A stretch of DNA of 64,000 nt from Spirosoma endophyticum (GCF_900112365.1 NZ_FOLQ01000005.1:280562-344561), one strand, 5' to 3'. Counted from the stretch's first letter, positions 17,937-27,182 are shown. The notes: generated by a model from the sequence alone, not told the origin. Numbers and translations: made by a program.

Positions 17937-18467
17937 TCAGAATGACCACGCTACACCGGCGCCCACCGCAGCTTGCCCCGTTAGCGGCACTGGTGCCAAG
18001 GACATACCCAGGCGAGGTTGCCGCAGCATCTCATTATAACGCGTAACGGCCTTGTTTACCTGGCTGTTGCCTAAAATCGTAAAGACAAGTGTAGCCCCAA
18101 TCGAACCGCCATAAACGGTCCAGTAAACGCCGTTGTTATTGTTCTTACTCAGCAGTATATACGCCAACGGTATAAACGCTGTCAGTCTTCCGAGCGTAGT
18201 CAACGTTCGAAAGGTTTGAAAATGATGGGTTACCGTAGGATCGCTAAGCTCGTAGAAAGGTATTTCCAGCGAATAGGGAGACGACAGTTTTTTACCTCCA
18301 TAGAAATAAACACTCCCCAGCGATGATGACCCGTAAGCCCGCTCGATGGGAAGCAGATGGGCCGGAATGGGTGCACTGCGGTAATGTGACGTATCGTCAG
18401 ACCGACGTTGGGAATGTCCTAATAGAGAAAAAAGCAGCAGTGTAGTCAGCAGTAAAAGGGTTCGCAT
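17937..18467 (-). CDS. Exported or membrane protein of unknown function
   Basis: A protein of 176 residues with a signal peptide (MRTLLLLTTLLLFSLLGHSQ). The middle contains two hydrophobic stretches that could be membrane segments (around LTAFIPLAYILLS and IGATLVFTILG). I do not recognise a family. The gene lies between an M28 peptidase and a CsaA-like gene on the same strand, with 78 bases to the former. Confidence 0.65.
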   Translation of the reverse strand: MRTLLLLTTLLLFSLLGHSQRRSDDTSHYRSAPIPAHLLPIERAYGSSSLGSVYFYGGKKLSSPYSLEIPFYELSDPTVTHHFQTFRTLTTLGRLTAFIPLAYILLSKNNNNGVYWTVYGGSIGATLVFTILGNSQVNKAVTRYNEMLRQPRLGMSLAPVPLTGQAAVGAGVAWSF

Positions 18468-18541
18468 ACGGATAAAACGGGAAAGTAAGCAGTTTGCGTT
18501 ACGTTAGACCTATTATGTTTTAAAAGCCTTTCAGGTCTGGC

Positions 18542-18883
18542 TCAAGCAATTCGTAAACCGTTGGCCGTTGCGCGTTCCGTTTGGAGCAATGTTGTGGTAC
18601 CATCATCGGCAACAGCTCCCAAAATCAAACATTCGCTCATAAACGTAGCGATCTGTTTAGGCGGAAAGTTTACCACAGCCACCACTTGCTTACCAACCAG
18701 TTCATTGACCTGATAGAGCGTAGTGAGCTGGGCTGAAGTACGCTTAATACCCAATGAACCAAAGTCAATGGTTAGTTTGTACGCTGGTTTTCGAGCCTGC
18801 GGAAAGGTTTTGGCCGCAATGATGGTGCCGGTACGAATTTCGACCTTTTCAAAATCGGTCCAAGTTAGGGGCTCTTTACTCAT
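18542..18883 (-). CDS. tRNA-binding (CsaA-like, OB-fold) protein
   Basis: A protein of 113 residues made of one tRNA_bind domain (PF01588). Matching phrases are FEKVEIRTGTIIAAKTFP at the start, YKLTIDFGSLGIKRTSAQL in the middle and VAVVNFPPKQIATFMSE near the end. This is the stand-alone type represented by Bacillus CsaA, which has RNA-binding and export-chaperone activity. A perfect 21-base palindrome lies 17 bases before the start codon, close to a -7-type box, which suggests regulation. Confidence 0.9.
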   Translation of the reverse strand: MSKEPLTWTDFEKVEIRTGTIIAAKTFPQARKPAYKLTIDFGSLGIKRTSAQLTTLYQVNELVGKQVVAVVNFPPKQIATFMSECLILGAVADDGTTTLLQTERATANGLRIA

Positions 18884-18900
18884 AGTATGAATCTATTTAT

Positions 18901-18921
18901 GATCAAAGTTGAACTTTGATC
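18901..18921 (-). promoter_or_regulatory. Perfect palindrome before the CsaA-like gene (operator candidate)
   Basis: Ten-base arms GATCAAAGTT and AACTTTGATC around a central G. CAAAAATA at 18924-18931 reads TATTTTTG on the minus strand, a -7 box. The palindrome would overlap the transcription start. No -33 TTG at 19 bases was found. Confidence 0.5.
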
Positions 18922-19027
18922 CTCAAAAATAGTAAAGTAATCGGCGACTCATTATGTCAAAAACTTTTGCCCGCTACGGCACGTTTAGGGGGTGTTTCCA
19001 TTTCTTGCTATCAATCAATTTCCTATC

Positions 19028-20392
19028 ATGAATGTAACTCTGCTGTTACTCACGGTCGCTACGACCACCGCTTTGGTTGGTCCTTATGACGCCCCGCCTG
19101 TTAAGTCAGCTAAACTAAAATCGCCTGTGCTAAAGACAGGGCTACCTGCCATAGCGCCCGACCCGGACAATGGAGGCATTAAACTCGTGAACGGTTTTGG
19201 AGGATTAGTTTTTGCCGATAACCTGGGCAAAGCCCGACATATTGTTGTCGATGAAGCCGGTACCGTATTTGTGAAACTGGAAAAACTCAATGACGGCAAA
19301 GGAATTGTTGAGTTGAATGACACCAACGGCGACGGTCGCGCCGATCAGACAGTTATGTTTGGCAATAATACCGGCACAGGTATGGCGCTTTACAATAATT
19401 ACCTCTATGCTTCATCGGACACGTCGGTCTATCGTTACAAACTGACGAATGGCAAAGTCATGGAGACGACACCCGCCGAGCCAATTATCTCGGGGCTAAC
19501 CCTCCAGCGGCAGCATGCCAGTAAATCGCTGGCGATTTCGCCAGACGGTAAATTGTTCGTCAATTTTGGAGCACCGTCTAATGCATGTCAGGAAAAAGAT
19601 CGACAAAAAGGATCGAAGGGGATGGACCCCTGCCCAATTCTGGAAGAATACGGTGGTATCTGGCTTTTCGACGCCAAAAAGTTGAATCAGCATAAGAGTG
19701 ACGGCAAACGCTACGCGACGGGTATCCGAAACGCGGTTTCCCTCGACTGGAATACTGCTACCAATACGTTATACGCCATGCAACATGGCCGCGATAACCT
19801 CAACAACTGGGGAGGTGTATTTACGGATGAGCTAAGTGCTGAGCTACCCTCCGAAGAATTTTTGATGGTGAAAGAAGGCTCAGATTTTGGCTGGCCATAT
19901 TGCTACAACGATCATTTTAAAAATAAGAAGTTTTTAGCGCCCGAATACGGGGGCGATGGCACTAAAGAAGATCGTTGTGCCGGAAAAGAGAAACCAATTA
20001 TGGCGTTTCCAGCTCACTGGGCACCGAACGATTTGCTTTTCTATACAGGCACTCAATTTCCTGCCCGTTATAAAAATGGTGCGTTCATCTGCTTTCACGG
20101 TTCATGGAACCGCGCTCCTCTACAACAGGGTGGTTATTTTGTGGCCTTTGTTCCTTTCGGAAAAGATGGTCGTCCGTCGGGTAAATACGAAGTATTCGCG
20201 GAGAATTTCGCGGGCGTAGCTGAACAGGGTAAGCCGGGAACTGACGTAAATGCGGGTAAGCTTGATCTGGCTAGCCCTGGCGATGCTAAAGCCCGTCCGG
20301 TAGGTCTCGCACAAGGACCTGATGGATCGCTATACATCAGCGACTCAGTAAAAGGCAAAGTCTGGCGGGTGATGTATACGGCGAAGAAATAA
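19028..20392 (+). CDS. Exported sorbosone-dehydrogenase-type (PQQ family) beta-propeller protein
   Basis: With the start at 19028 the protein has 454 residues and an N-terminal hydrophobic export signal. The body is a six-bladed propeller: LVFADNLGKARHIVVDEAGTV quoted in part, then TGMALYNNYLYASSDTSVYRYKL, GIRNAVSLDWNTATNTLY, EGSDFGWPYCYND and GLAQGPDGSLYISD near the end. These motifs match the L-sorbosone/glucose dehydrogenase group (PF07995-like), whose typed members use PQQ at the propeller centre. No heme motif is present. Oxidation of a sugar or aldehyde in the periplasm is inferred from the family. No PQQ synthesis gene lies in the window. Confidence 0.85.
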   Translation: MNVTLLLLTVATTTALVGPYDAPPVKSAKLKSPVLKTGLPAIAPDPDNGGIKLVNGFGGLVFADNLGKARHIVVDEAGTVFVKLEKLNDGKGIVELNDTNGDGRADQTVMFGNNTGTGMALYNNYLYASSDTSVYRYKLTNGKVMETTPAEPIISGLTLQRQHASKSLAISPDGKLFVNFGAPSNACQEKDRQKGSKGMDPCPILEEYGGIWLFDAKKLNQHKSDGKRYATGIRNAVSLDWNTATNTLYAMQHGRDNLNNWGGVFTDELSAELPSEEFLMVKEGSDFGWPYCYNDHFKNKKFLAPEYGGDGTKEDRCAGKEKPIMAFPAHWAPNDLLFYTGTQFPARYKNGAFICFHGSWNRAPLQQGGYFVAFVPFGKDGRPSGKYEVFAENFAGVAEQGKPGTDVNAGKLDLASPGDAKARPVGLAQGPDGSLYISDSVKGKVWRVMYTAKK

Positions 20393-20464
20393 TATTCAGA
20401 CGTAGTGAAACGATAATAGGCCCGTTCTTCTCGGTGTTACGTTTGCGCTGAGAGTCACTAATCG

Positions 20465-20503
20465 AACCCCCTTTACCCTGTTTGCCACAGGATAAAGGGG
20501 GTT
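20465..20503 (+). terminator. Terminator after the sorbosone-dehydrogenase-type gene
   Basis: Seventeen-base stem starting AACCCCCTTTA, with one G-T pair and a five-base loop. Confidence 0.7.
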
Positions 20504-20553
20504 CTTGATTTTAGTACTGTTACTCAGGCGTCTCTACGAATTCTAAACTAAGC

Positions 20554-20601
20554 AAAAAAGACCAAGGGGGTGTAGCTACAATTATAGCTATACCCCCTTG
20601 G
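20554..20601 (-). terminator. Terminator of the large surface protein gene
   Basis: Seventeen-base stem CCAAGGGGGT-G-TAGCTA with a six-base loop; on the minus strand it is followed by a T-run after two bases. Confidence 0.75.
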
Positions 20602-20620
20602 TAAAATTTATTCCTTAAGA

Positions 20621-23600
20621 TTACTTCTTAAAATAGTCGATCTTATCAGCGTCTGAATTGTTATCGATTCGAACTTCGCCACCACTACCGCCTACAATGG
20701 TCGTGCTGATGGTTAACGTTCCCTTCGTATTGCCAGGCGTCAATATACCCGTAAACCCAAACGATTTGTGTCCCCCCCCCGTAATAACCTCGGTGGTCTT
20801 CAGGATGTAGAAATCATCGTTCTTTTCATCAAGCGTCCAGATGCCGTTCTGCACAATTTTGTTACCAACAAAGACCGAACTACTGGCAAAGCTCAATTTA
20901 ACCAGGGGATCTTTGGTCACATAGAGCGTGATAAGCCCGCTGGAAGCCGTTGGCAGCAGATTATATACATCGACCACGACGGTAAAGTTAGTGGTACCAT
21001 ATTGGGTAGCAGGCAGCGCGTAGATGATCGGGGCTAAATCCGGAACCCCAAGTGTGAAGGGTACAGTAACCGTTTTAAGGTCAGAAACGACACCGGCATT
21101 GTCTTTCACCGCATAAGTAAAGGTTGGATCAGGAAAAGCCCCCGAACTACCCGTAGTAGCGCCCGTCGCTGTTGGGTCAAGTGTCACCTTCGTAGGATCG
21201 AAGCTGGTGATGGTTTGCGTTCCCGTGACCGCCGTACCATTGTAGTACAACGTACCGTTGGTGGCTGGCGTTAGAATCACTACACGACCGGTTAGGTTGG
21301 TTGGATACGTACCGTCCTCCAGATCTGAGCCAGTGAAGGCTGTCGACGACACTGGTGCCTGAGCAGTTCCCCCTGGATTTACCTGAGCCGTTATCGTAGC
21401 CACATTCACTATTGGCTTCTTATCGATGCCGAAGTTAGCATCGCTAATGTTGCTCGAAGATACCGAGATACCTGTCAGAATTCCATTAGCCGTGCCATCA
21501 CTGCCTGTATTCGTACCCAGGTGCTCACCCACACTCGTCCAGCTTGTTGGCAACGACGTGGTGGTGCTACCGGCAGAGTTGGTGCTTAATACGATTGAAT
21601 ATGTACCAGGCGCTACACCATTGAACGTGTAGGTACCTGTGCTGCTCACCTGCACTGTCGTTAGCGACGTACCACCGCTGTTGACTAGTGTCACATAGAT
21701 AGGTTGATTGCCCGTTGCTGGATCAATATCCGTTCCATTGATGACGATTGAGCTGGTGCCAAACTTGTTGACTGTATTGTCCGTCAGGCCATTCCCATCG
21801 TTGAGTACACTACCTGACAGGCTCACCGTAGTAACAGTAGGAGCTGTGAAGGGAACCGTCACAGTGGCAGGGGCCGCAAATACACCAGCATTATCTTTCA
21901 CCGAATAGGTGAAGGTTGGATGATTACCCGAGCTGGTGGCGCCCGTTGCCGTGGGGTCTAGGGTCACTTTGGTCGGATCGAAGCTGGTGATGGTCGTCGA
22001 AGCAGTCACCGCCGTGCCGTTGTAGTATAACGTACCGTTGGTGGCAGGGGTCAACGTTACCGTACGACCCGTCAGGTTGTTCGTATACGTACCATCTTCC
22101 AGGTCGGTGCCCGTGAAGGCCGTCGAAGCTACGGGGCCCTGATTCGTGCCACCGGGGTTTGGCTGAGCCGCTACAGTCGCATCATTGACATCCGGCTTCT
22201 TATTAATACCGAAGTTAGCATTCTCGATATCATTCGAAGATACCGAGATACCGGTCAAAATTCCATTAACTGTACCATCACTGCCTGTACCCGTACCTAA
22301 CTTTTCACCCGTGTTATTCCAGTTAGTAGGCAAAGAAGCCGTTGTACTACCGTTCGAATTAGTGCTCAACACTACCGAGTAGGTACCCGGAGAAACAGCT
22401 AAGAATGAATACGTACCGGTTGATAACACCGGAACAGTGGTAACAGCCGCACCATTACTATTAACCAGCGTAGCGTAGATCGGTTGATTACCGGCAACAT
22501 CATCATCGATATCCGTACCATCAATCACCACAGAACCCGTGCCGAACTTGTTAACCAGATTATCTGTCAAGGCATTGCCATCGTCGAATACATTTCCACT
22601 AAGACTGGCTAATTCGGTTATTGGCTGCTGAAAACACCGTGCACCATCGTTATCATCGGTAATAGGGCCGTTAGAAACAAAGATACCCGTAGCCGAAGTA
22701 GCAGCTTTAGGTATACGGTATATTTTACCAGAAGCATTCTGACTTACATACAATGTTCCTGCATTGTCGAAGTAACATGCACCAAATGCATTAGCAACAG
22801 GGTTAGCAATGGGGATGTTTGTAGCACCTACGGTTGAGACAGCACCCGTGCTGGAATTGATTCGTAACAAATTCCCCGTTGTGGCATTGATCCCATATAG
22901 ATGACCATCTACGGGATTAATTGCCAGGTCAATCATTTCACGAGTTGCATCGACTGGCGCTAATGTCAGCGGTGAGAGTAATGTCAAATAGGTTGCCGAA
23001 GAAGGCTTAAGATCAACCCGCAGAACTTGTGAACTGGAAACGTTATTGTGACCACGGAATAAATAAAGAATTCCGTTTGCATCAATATCACCAGCGTTAA
23101 AAGGCACATCTGTTGGTAATCCGGCAATAGCAAAAAATTGCACCGACCAGTCACTACCCATCCGTACTAATTGATTCGTTCCCCGGCGAAAGCCCCAGAG
23201 ATAACTGTCAGTAACGTTAAAGCCTACATTGTTAACGGACGTTTTCGAATTCGTGCTAGATGGTATTAACTGACCATGTACCTGTGTAGACGAACCATTG
23301 ATAATATTTATTTCATAAACACGCGTATTACTATTCAGCGTACCTCCATCGGCATTAGCATCGCCCTGAAACAAATAAGATTTAAATGTAGAGCAGGAAA
23401 AACTGGGCTGTAATGGAACAAAAGCGTTTGTACACCGGGCTCCATCCGTAGTAGAAATGGAGGTGTTTAACGTAGGGGATATCTGTACACCACTTTCTGT
23501 ATCAGGACTTGAATTCGGTCCCGTAACCTGATAAACTGTTGAGTTCGCATCATTAATAAAAAACAGATTTCCTGATTTATCAATGTACGTTGATGTAGTC

Positions 23601-24373
23601 ATGGCTGGGATGCCAACATCAGTCAACGTGCGCACACCCGTGCTGGCATTGTAGGTGACCATTTGGCCATTGTTGGTAGCTATGCCATAAATATATTTAG
23701 CATCCGCACTGATGGAAATATCGCCAACGCTGCTACCAGCGCTTAACGTAAGCGTGCTAGTTGTACGCGCACTAATATCGACCTTCTGCATAGTAGCATC
23801 TCCAGACCTATATAGATAAAATATACCATCTTTTGATACTTCACCAGCGTTATACTCAACATTGGACGGTAAGCCCGTAATATCTTTTACTGACGTTCCT
23901 CCGTCGTTATGAATCTGTACAATATCATTGGTGCCTGATTGATATGCATAAAGAAATCCGTCCTCAGGACTATACCCTAAAGCGGTCATCTTGCGATTAC
24001 CCAATGTAGATGCACTGAACAACTGCGTGGCGATACCGGTCTCTAGATCAACCTTATAAAGTGCCGAAGGATTGCCCTGAAGGCGATAAGAAACATCGTT
24101 ACAAGGAAAAGTTGTGGCAAAGGCACTCTGTAAACTAATAATGCTTGCCAGCATAAGTAGCAGGAAAATCCTTAATGGCAAAAAAAGTTCTTGCTTTTGT
24201 TGCTTTTGTATTAAGTTTTTGTTTAACTTGTTTCCATATTCTACATAAGCGCAACTTACTGTTCCTAAATGGAAAAGTGATTTCAGCTCCTGTACAGGGC
24301 TCCATTGTCCTGGGAGCAAGGCATTTAACAACCTGGAAATGGGCTGATAATTAAGTGTAAATCGCTTTTTCAT
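20621..24373 (-). CDS. Very large exported surface protein with DUF6923-like modules and tandem SdrD-B/cadherin-like repeats
   Basis: The start at 24373 gives 1250 residues. A long N-terminal extension precedes the hydrophobic export segment (residues 65-82), and cleavage would follow QSAFA. Residues about 88-305 and 318-560 are two propeller-like DUF6923 modules (YKVDLETGIATQLFSA; YEINIINGSSTQVHGQ). Then come two tandem repeats of 261 residues, starting near residues 591 and 852. Each joins a B-type module (NDGNGLTDNTVNKFGTSSI) to a cadherin-like module (TLTPATNGTLYYNGTAV). The last 180 residues form a DUF11-like domain. No sorting domain or lipobox is seen, so the mode of attachment is open. 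An adhesin or matrix role is inferred. Nine consecutive G occur near codon 1200. Confidence 0.85.
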   Translation of the reverse strand: MKKRFTLNYQPISRLLNALLPGQWSPVQELKSLFHLGTVSCAYVEYGNKLNKNLIQKQQKQELFLPLRIFLLLMLASIISLQSAFATTFPCNDVSYRLQGNPSALYKVDLETGIATQLFSASTLGNRKMTALGYSPEDGFLYAYQSGTNDIVQIHNDGGTSVKDITGLPSNVEYNAGEVSKDGIFYLYRSGDATMQKVDISARTTSTLTLSAGSSVGDISISADAKYIYGIATNNGQMVTYNASTGVRTLTDVGIPAMTTSTYIDKSGNLFFINDANSTVYQVTGPNSSPDTESGVQISPTLNTSISTTDGARCTNAFVPLQPSFSCSTFKSYLFQGDANADGGTLNSNTRVYEINIINGSSTQVHGQLIPSSTNSKTSVNNVGFNVTDSYLWGFRRGTNQLVRMGSDWSVQFFAIAGLPTDVPFNAGDIDANGILYLFRGHNNVSSSQVLRVDLKPSSATYLTLLSPLTLAPVDATREMIDLAINPVDGHLYGINATTGNLLRINSSTGAVSTVGATNIPIANPVANAFGACYFDNAGTLYVSQNASGKIYRIPKAATSATGIFVSNGPITDDNDGARCFQQPITELASLSGNVFDDGNALTDNLVNKFGTGSVVIDGTDIDDDVAGNQPIYATLVNSNGAAVTTVPVLSTGTYSFLAVSPGTYSVVLSTNSNGSTTASLPTNWNNTGEKLGTGTGSDGTVNGILTGISVSSNDIENANFGINKKPDVNDATVAAQPNPGGTNQGPVASTAFTGTDLEDGTYTNNLTGRTVTLTPATNGTLYYNGTAVTASTTITSFDPTKVTLDPTATGATSSGNHPTFTYSVKDNAGVFAAPATVTVPFTAPTVTTVSLSGSVLNDGNGLTDNTVNKFGTSSIVINGTDIDPATGNQPIYVTLVNSGGTSLTTVQVSSTGTYTFNGVAPGTYSIVLSTNSAGSTTTSLPTSWTSVGEHLGTNTGSDGTANGILTGISVSSSNISDANFGIDKKPIVNVATITAQVNPGGTAQAPVSSTAFTGSDLEDGTYPTNLTGRVVILTPATNGTLYYNGTAVTGTQTITSFDPTKVTLDPTATGATTGSSGAFPDPTFTYAVKDNAGVVSDLKTVTVPFTLGVPDLAPIIYALPATQYGTTNFTVVVDVYNLLPTASSGLITLYVTKDPLVKLSFASSSVFVGNKIVQNGIWTLDEKNDDFYILKTTEVITGGGHKSFGFTGILTPGNTKGTLTISTTIVGGSGGEVRIDNNSDADKIDYFKK
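21053..22603 (-). repeat. Two tandem copies of a repeat of about 0.78 kb within the surface protein gene
   Basis: Copy 1 spans about 21821-22603 and copy 2 about 21053-21820. The copies start at equivalent codons (SLSGNVFDDGN and SLSGSVLNDGN) 783 bases apart and align along their length with many silent and some coding changes. It is a duplicated module, not a recent perfect duplication. Confidence 0.85.
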
Positions 24374-25123
24374 TAAAATAATAGTTATACGGATGGACGA
24401 AAAAAGGCACGGCAAAGCCGTTCTGAAGGAGTATACCCATTCAGTAAAGGATTAATCAGCCAGTAAATGGGCTAAAATTGGCAATACGAGAGATGGCAGG
24501 ACATAAATAAGTCCTGTCGATCATGATGTATTACTGTTTTAAGAATGAATCGGTCAGAACTTGAAAGAGATTTTGTGTTTGTTTCGATTCAAGATATTGA
24601 GCTTACTCGATGAAGGAATCTAAGAGTACTGCAGAACTAGATATAACCAGACGTGTAAATTCTGTATTCATAGTATTTTTTTACGGGTATGACACTAGAG
24701 GATACAGACAAAAATAAATACGTTCCAGAGAGATTCGCTTTCTAGAGTATACCTATTGTTGCACCCAAACTCTGGTCACTAGACTACTGAATTTCTCATT
24801 GGTCACTTTTTTTAATAAGGAATTAATCAATTTTTATCATATAATAAGTGTTCATATGAATACTTGCTATACTCTTTTGTATCTGTGCTCAGCAGGTAAT
24901 TAGTAGCTAAGCGTTATTTTAAAATATACTTGCCGTCCAGTTACAAAGTGTTCTGCCATAAACGACTTGGATAACAAGCTACAAAAACAAAGGCCCTGAT
25001 ATTAACAGAATAACTGTTAATATCAGGGCCTCATAACGACAATTACTTAAACAACTTGACTGCGTAGAACCCTAGCTTTTGTAGCAGTCGATCCTTCCAG
25101 GTCTTAGCTAATTTCCTCTGACA
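24374..25123. other. A+T-rich gene-free stretch
   Basis: About 750 bases with no ORF of credible composition. The left part must hold the promoter of the surface protein gene, although no exact consensus was found; a TATTTTTG-type box at 24709-24716 (minus strand) lacks a well-placed TTG. The right part holds the terminator at 24991-25031. No repeat or RNA gene is recognised. Confidence 0.55.
24991..25031 (-). terminator. Strong terminator of the lipoprotein gene
   Basis: Perfect 18-base stem AGGCCCTGATATTAACAG around a five-base loop; on the minus strand a T-rich tail (TTGTTTTTG) follows. Confidence 0.78.
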
Positions 25124-25744
25124 CTAATCCACAATCTTTACCCTGATGCGGTGTGGCGCAACCTGATTACCGCCAAAATAAAGTCCCGTATTGTAAGCAA
25201 ACGATTTATTGTGCGTAAACGGCACTGACTGACCACCCAAGACTTGGTATAATTTACGATCATAGTCAATTTTGATTGTAAGCTTCGTCGGTGTATTGAT
25301 GCGCGTTTCGGCTACTTTGAAATCAATACGTTTGCCTTCTACGTAGATATAAGCCCCTAAATCAATTACTCCGCGTTGAGGATTCCACCGCCAGCCAACA
25401 CGTGCGCCATCTACCTGATGCGGAGGTACTCCATCTAAAGACTGATCTTTAGACCCTACAAACCCTAAGCCAATCACTTTATTCCAGTCATCAGTATCAA
25501 CTGCGCCAACGTCATAGATACAACTACTATCGAAAGTGACAGTGGCCGACACTTCGTGTGGGCTAATCAATAACCCTACTTTGCGCTTTGGGTCGGGTTC
25601 ATGTTCACCTGCCTCAATAACGACCCAATCGGGGTCCGACAATAGAAAGTCAGGTACGCACGCGCTCATAAAAAAAATAAGGCTGAGCAATAGCGATCTG
25701 ACGACGAACGAAGAAAACCGTACCGATTGATCAAAACGTAACAT
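25124..25744 (-). CDS. Lipoprotein of unknown function
   Basis: The start at 25744 gives 206 residues. A long signal peptide (LLLSLIFFMSAC) ends in a lipobox at Cys28, so the protein is probably lipidated. The remainder is rich in beta strands: ISPHEVSATVTFDSSCIYDV in the middle and FAYNTGLYFGGNQVAPHRIRV at the end, which looks like a concanavalin-like or carbohydrate-binding sandwich. I do not recognise a family. It is divergent from the copper-motif module, with 186 bases between start codons, so the two may share a control region. A functional link is only suggested. Confidence 0.7.
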   Translation of the reverse strand: MLRFDQSVRFSSFVVRSLLLSLIFFMSACVPDFLLSDPDWVVIEAGEHEPDPKRKVGLLISPHEVSATVTFDSSCIYDVGAVDTDDWNKVIGLGFVGSKDQSLDGVPPHQVDGARVGWRWNPQRGVIDLGAYIYVEGKRIDFKVAETRINTPTKLTIKIDYDRKLYQVLGGQSVPFTHNKSFAYNTGLYFGGNQVAPHRIRVKIVD

Positions 25745-25930
25745 ATTATCTGGATTAGCGACACTTACTGTTGTGCAAATAACGGTAGAAATCAGCTGTT
25801 TTGTGTCCCGTTGAATCAAGTGGTATCATGCAGCTGTATATCGCCGAAGTCGACAGCCTACGTACGGTACGGTACACAAGAATTTCGTAACTTTCTTCTT
25901 CCGTATTTGGACATCTTATTTATCTGAATT

Positions 25931-27166
25931 ATGCAATCGGCAATTTCGCCTTCGCTTCAATCCGTTCGTGAGCAATCGGCTACCCAGTCCATCGGCTGGC
26001 GGCCAGGGATACCAACCTATATTTATGCCGTCGTTTTCTCGTCGTTTTGCGTGGTTATGGGCCTTTTGTGGGACATTATGTGGCACATAAGTATTGGACG
26101 CGATGGGCTATTCGCGGCTCCACACGTAGTAATTTATGTTGGAGCCGTAGTAGCGGGTCTGTTTTCAGCGTATAGAATTCTGGCCCTAACGCTCACCAGA
26201 AATCATCCAGGCCGGGCTGAAGCCGTTCCGTTCTGGGGTGTTTTTTATGGGCCGCTGGGTGCTATGTTCTGCGTTTGGGGAGCCCTGGCAATGTTAACAT
26301 CTGCCCCATTTGACGACTGGTGGCATAATACATATGGCCTTGATGTGCAGATACTTACCCCTCCCCATACCATACTGATCGTCGGCATTATGACCGTGCA
26401 GTTTGGTGCGATAATAGGCGTATTAGCGCTGCAGAACAAGTATCGGGATGTAAACGAATCTGGCAACACGGTGTCAACAAGACTGAAATGGCTATTCGCT
26501 ATTGCATCCGGACTACTTCTGGCTATGTTGTTTGTACTGTTCTCAGAATCAATGACCAGAAGCCAAACCCATCATACGCGCTATTACGTTACAGCGGCCA
26601 TTGCCTTACCATTCTATCTGGTTGCTATGGGCAGAGCATCTTTATTGCGTTGGCCAATTACCACGATTGCAGGGCTTTTTATGTTATTTTTCCTTATGCC
26701 AAGCTGGGTGCTAGAAAACATTCCTGCCCAGCCTCGACTTGGTCCGGTTCTAAACCCAATCACACATTACCAAGCGTTCATATTTCCTCCTTTATTGGTT
26801 ATCCCTGCATTTTTAATGGATTTACTTATCCATCGCTTTGACAATTTCGCTACTGGAAAAAAATTGAACGACTGGCTACTGGCGGTTTTATTGGGAATTA
26901 CGTTTCTGCTTGTTTTATTGGCTGTTCAATGGCCGTTTGGTGAGTTTCTTCATACGTCGCCTTATGCGCGGAATGGTTTCTTTTTATCGAACAGCTGGTT
27001 CTACAGCCGGGCACCCGATTCGCCATATCGATACGCCTATAATCCGGAACGGCTGCAATCCACAGCTAGTTTTGCAATTGGTTTCGGGAAAGCATTACTG
27101 TATGCCATACTCTCAGCCCGAGTTGGTTTATTATGGGGCAATTGGATGAAACAAGTAGTACGGTAA
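25931..27166 (+). CDS. Polytopic membrane protein with duplicated PmoC-like D-x3-H-x12-H motif
   Basis: A protein of 411 residues with about ten predicted membrane helices, starting at residues 31-51 and 64-88. Between the first two helices lies D48-x3-H52-x12-H65 in the phrase WDIMWHISIGRDGLFAAPH. A second copy follows near the third and fourth helices: D128-x3-H132-x13-H146 in DDWWHNTYGLDVQILTPPH. Both share WH-x3-G-x-D and a final PH. The spacing of copy 1 equals that of the PmoC copper ligands Asp156, His160 and His173 of Methylococcus particulate methane monooxygenase. A further D-x3-H occurs in FLMDLLIHRF. The gene is 16 bases before the next one and almost certainly co-transcribed. I know no named family. 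The copper role is inferred; a chance motif is possible. Confidence 0.6.
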   Translation: MQSAISPSLQSVREQSATQSIGWRPGIPTYIYAVVFSSFCVVMGLLWDIMWHISIGRDGLFAAPHVVIYVGAVVAGLFSAYRILALTLTRNHPGRAEAVPFWGVFYGPLGAMFCVWGALAMLTSAPFDDWWHNTYGLDVQILTPPHTILIVGIMTVQFGAIIGVLALQNKYRDVNESGNTVSTRLKWLFAIASGLLLAMLFVLFSESMTRSQTHHTRYYVTAAIALPFYLVAMGRASLLRWPITTIAGLFMLFFLMPSWVLENIPAQPRLGPVLNPITHYQAFIFPPLLVIPAFLMDLLIHRFDNFATGKKLNDWLLAVLLGITFLLVLLAVQWPFGEFLHTSPYARNGFFLSNSWFYSRAPDSPYRYAYNPERLQSTASFAIGFGKALLYAILSARVGLLWGNWMKQVVR

Positions 27167-27182
27167 AAGCAGAACCAAGGAG

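Noticed and set aside
21053-22603. CRISPR or short tandem array
   Set aside because: The repeated units are long, coding and without spacers; no array of short direct repeats was seen in the window.
24709-24716. TATTTTTG box on the minus strand as promoter of the large surface protein
   Set aside because: It is 336 bases from the start codon and no TTG lies 19 bases upstream.
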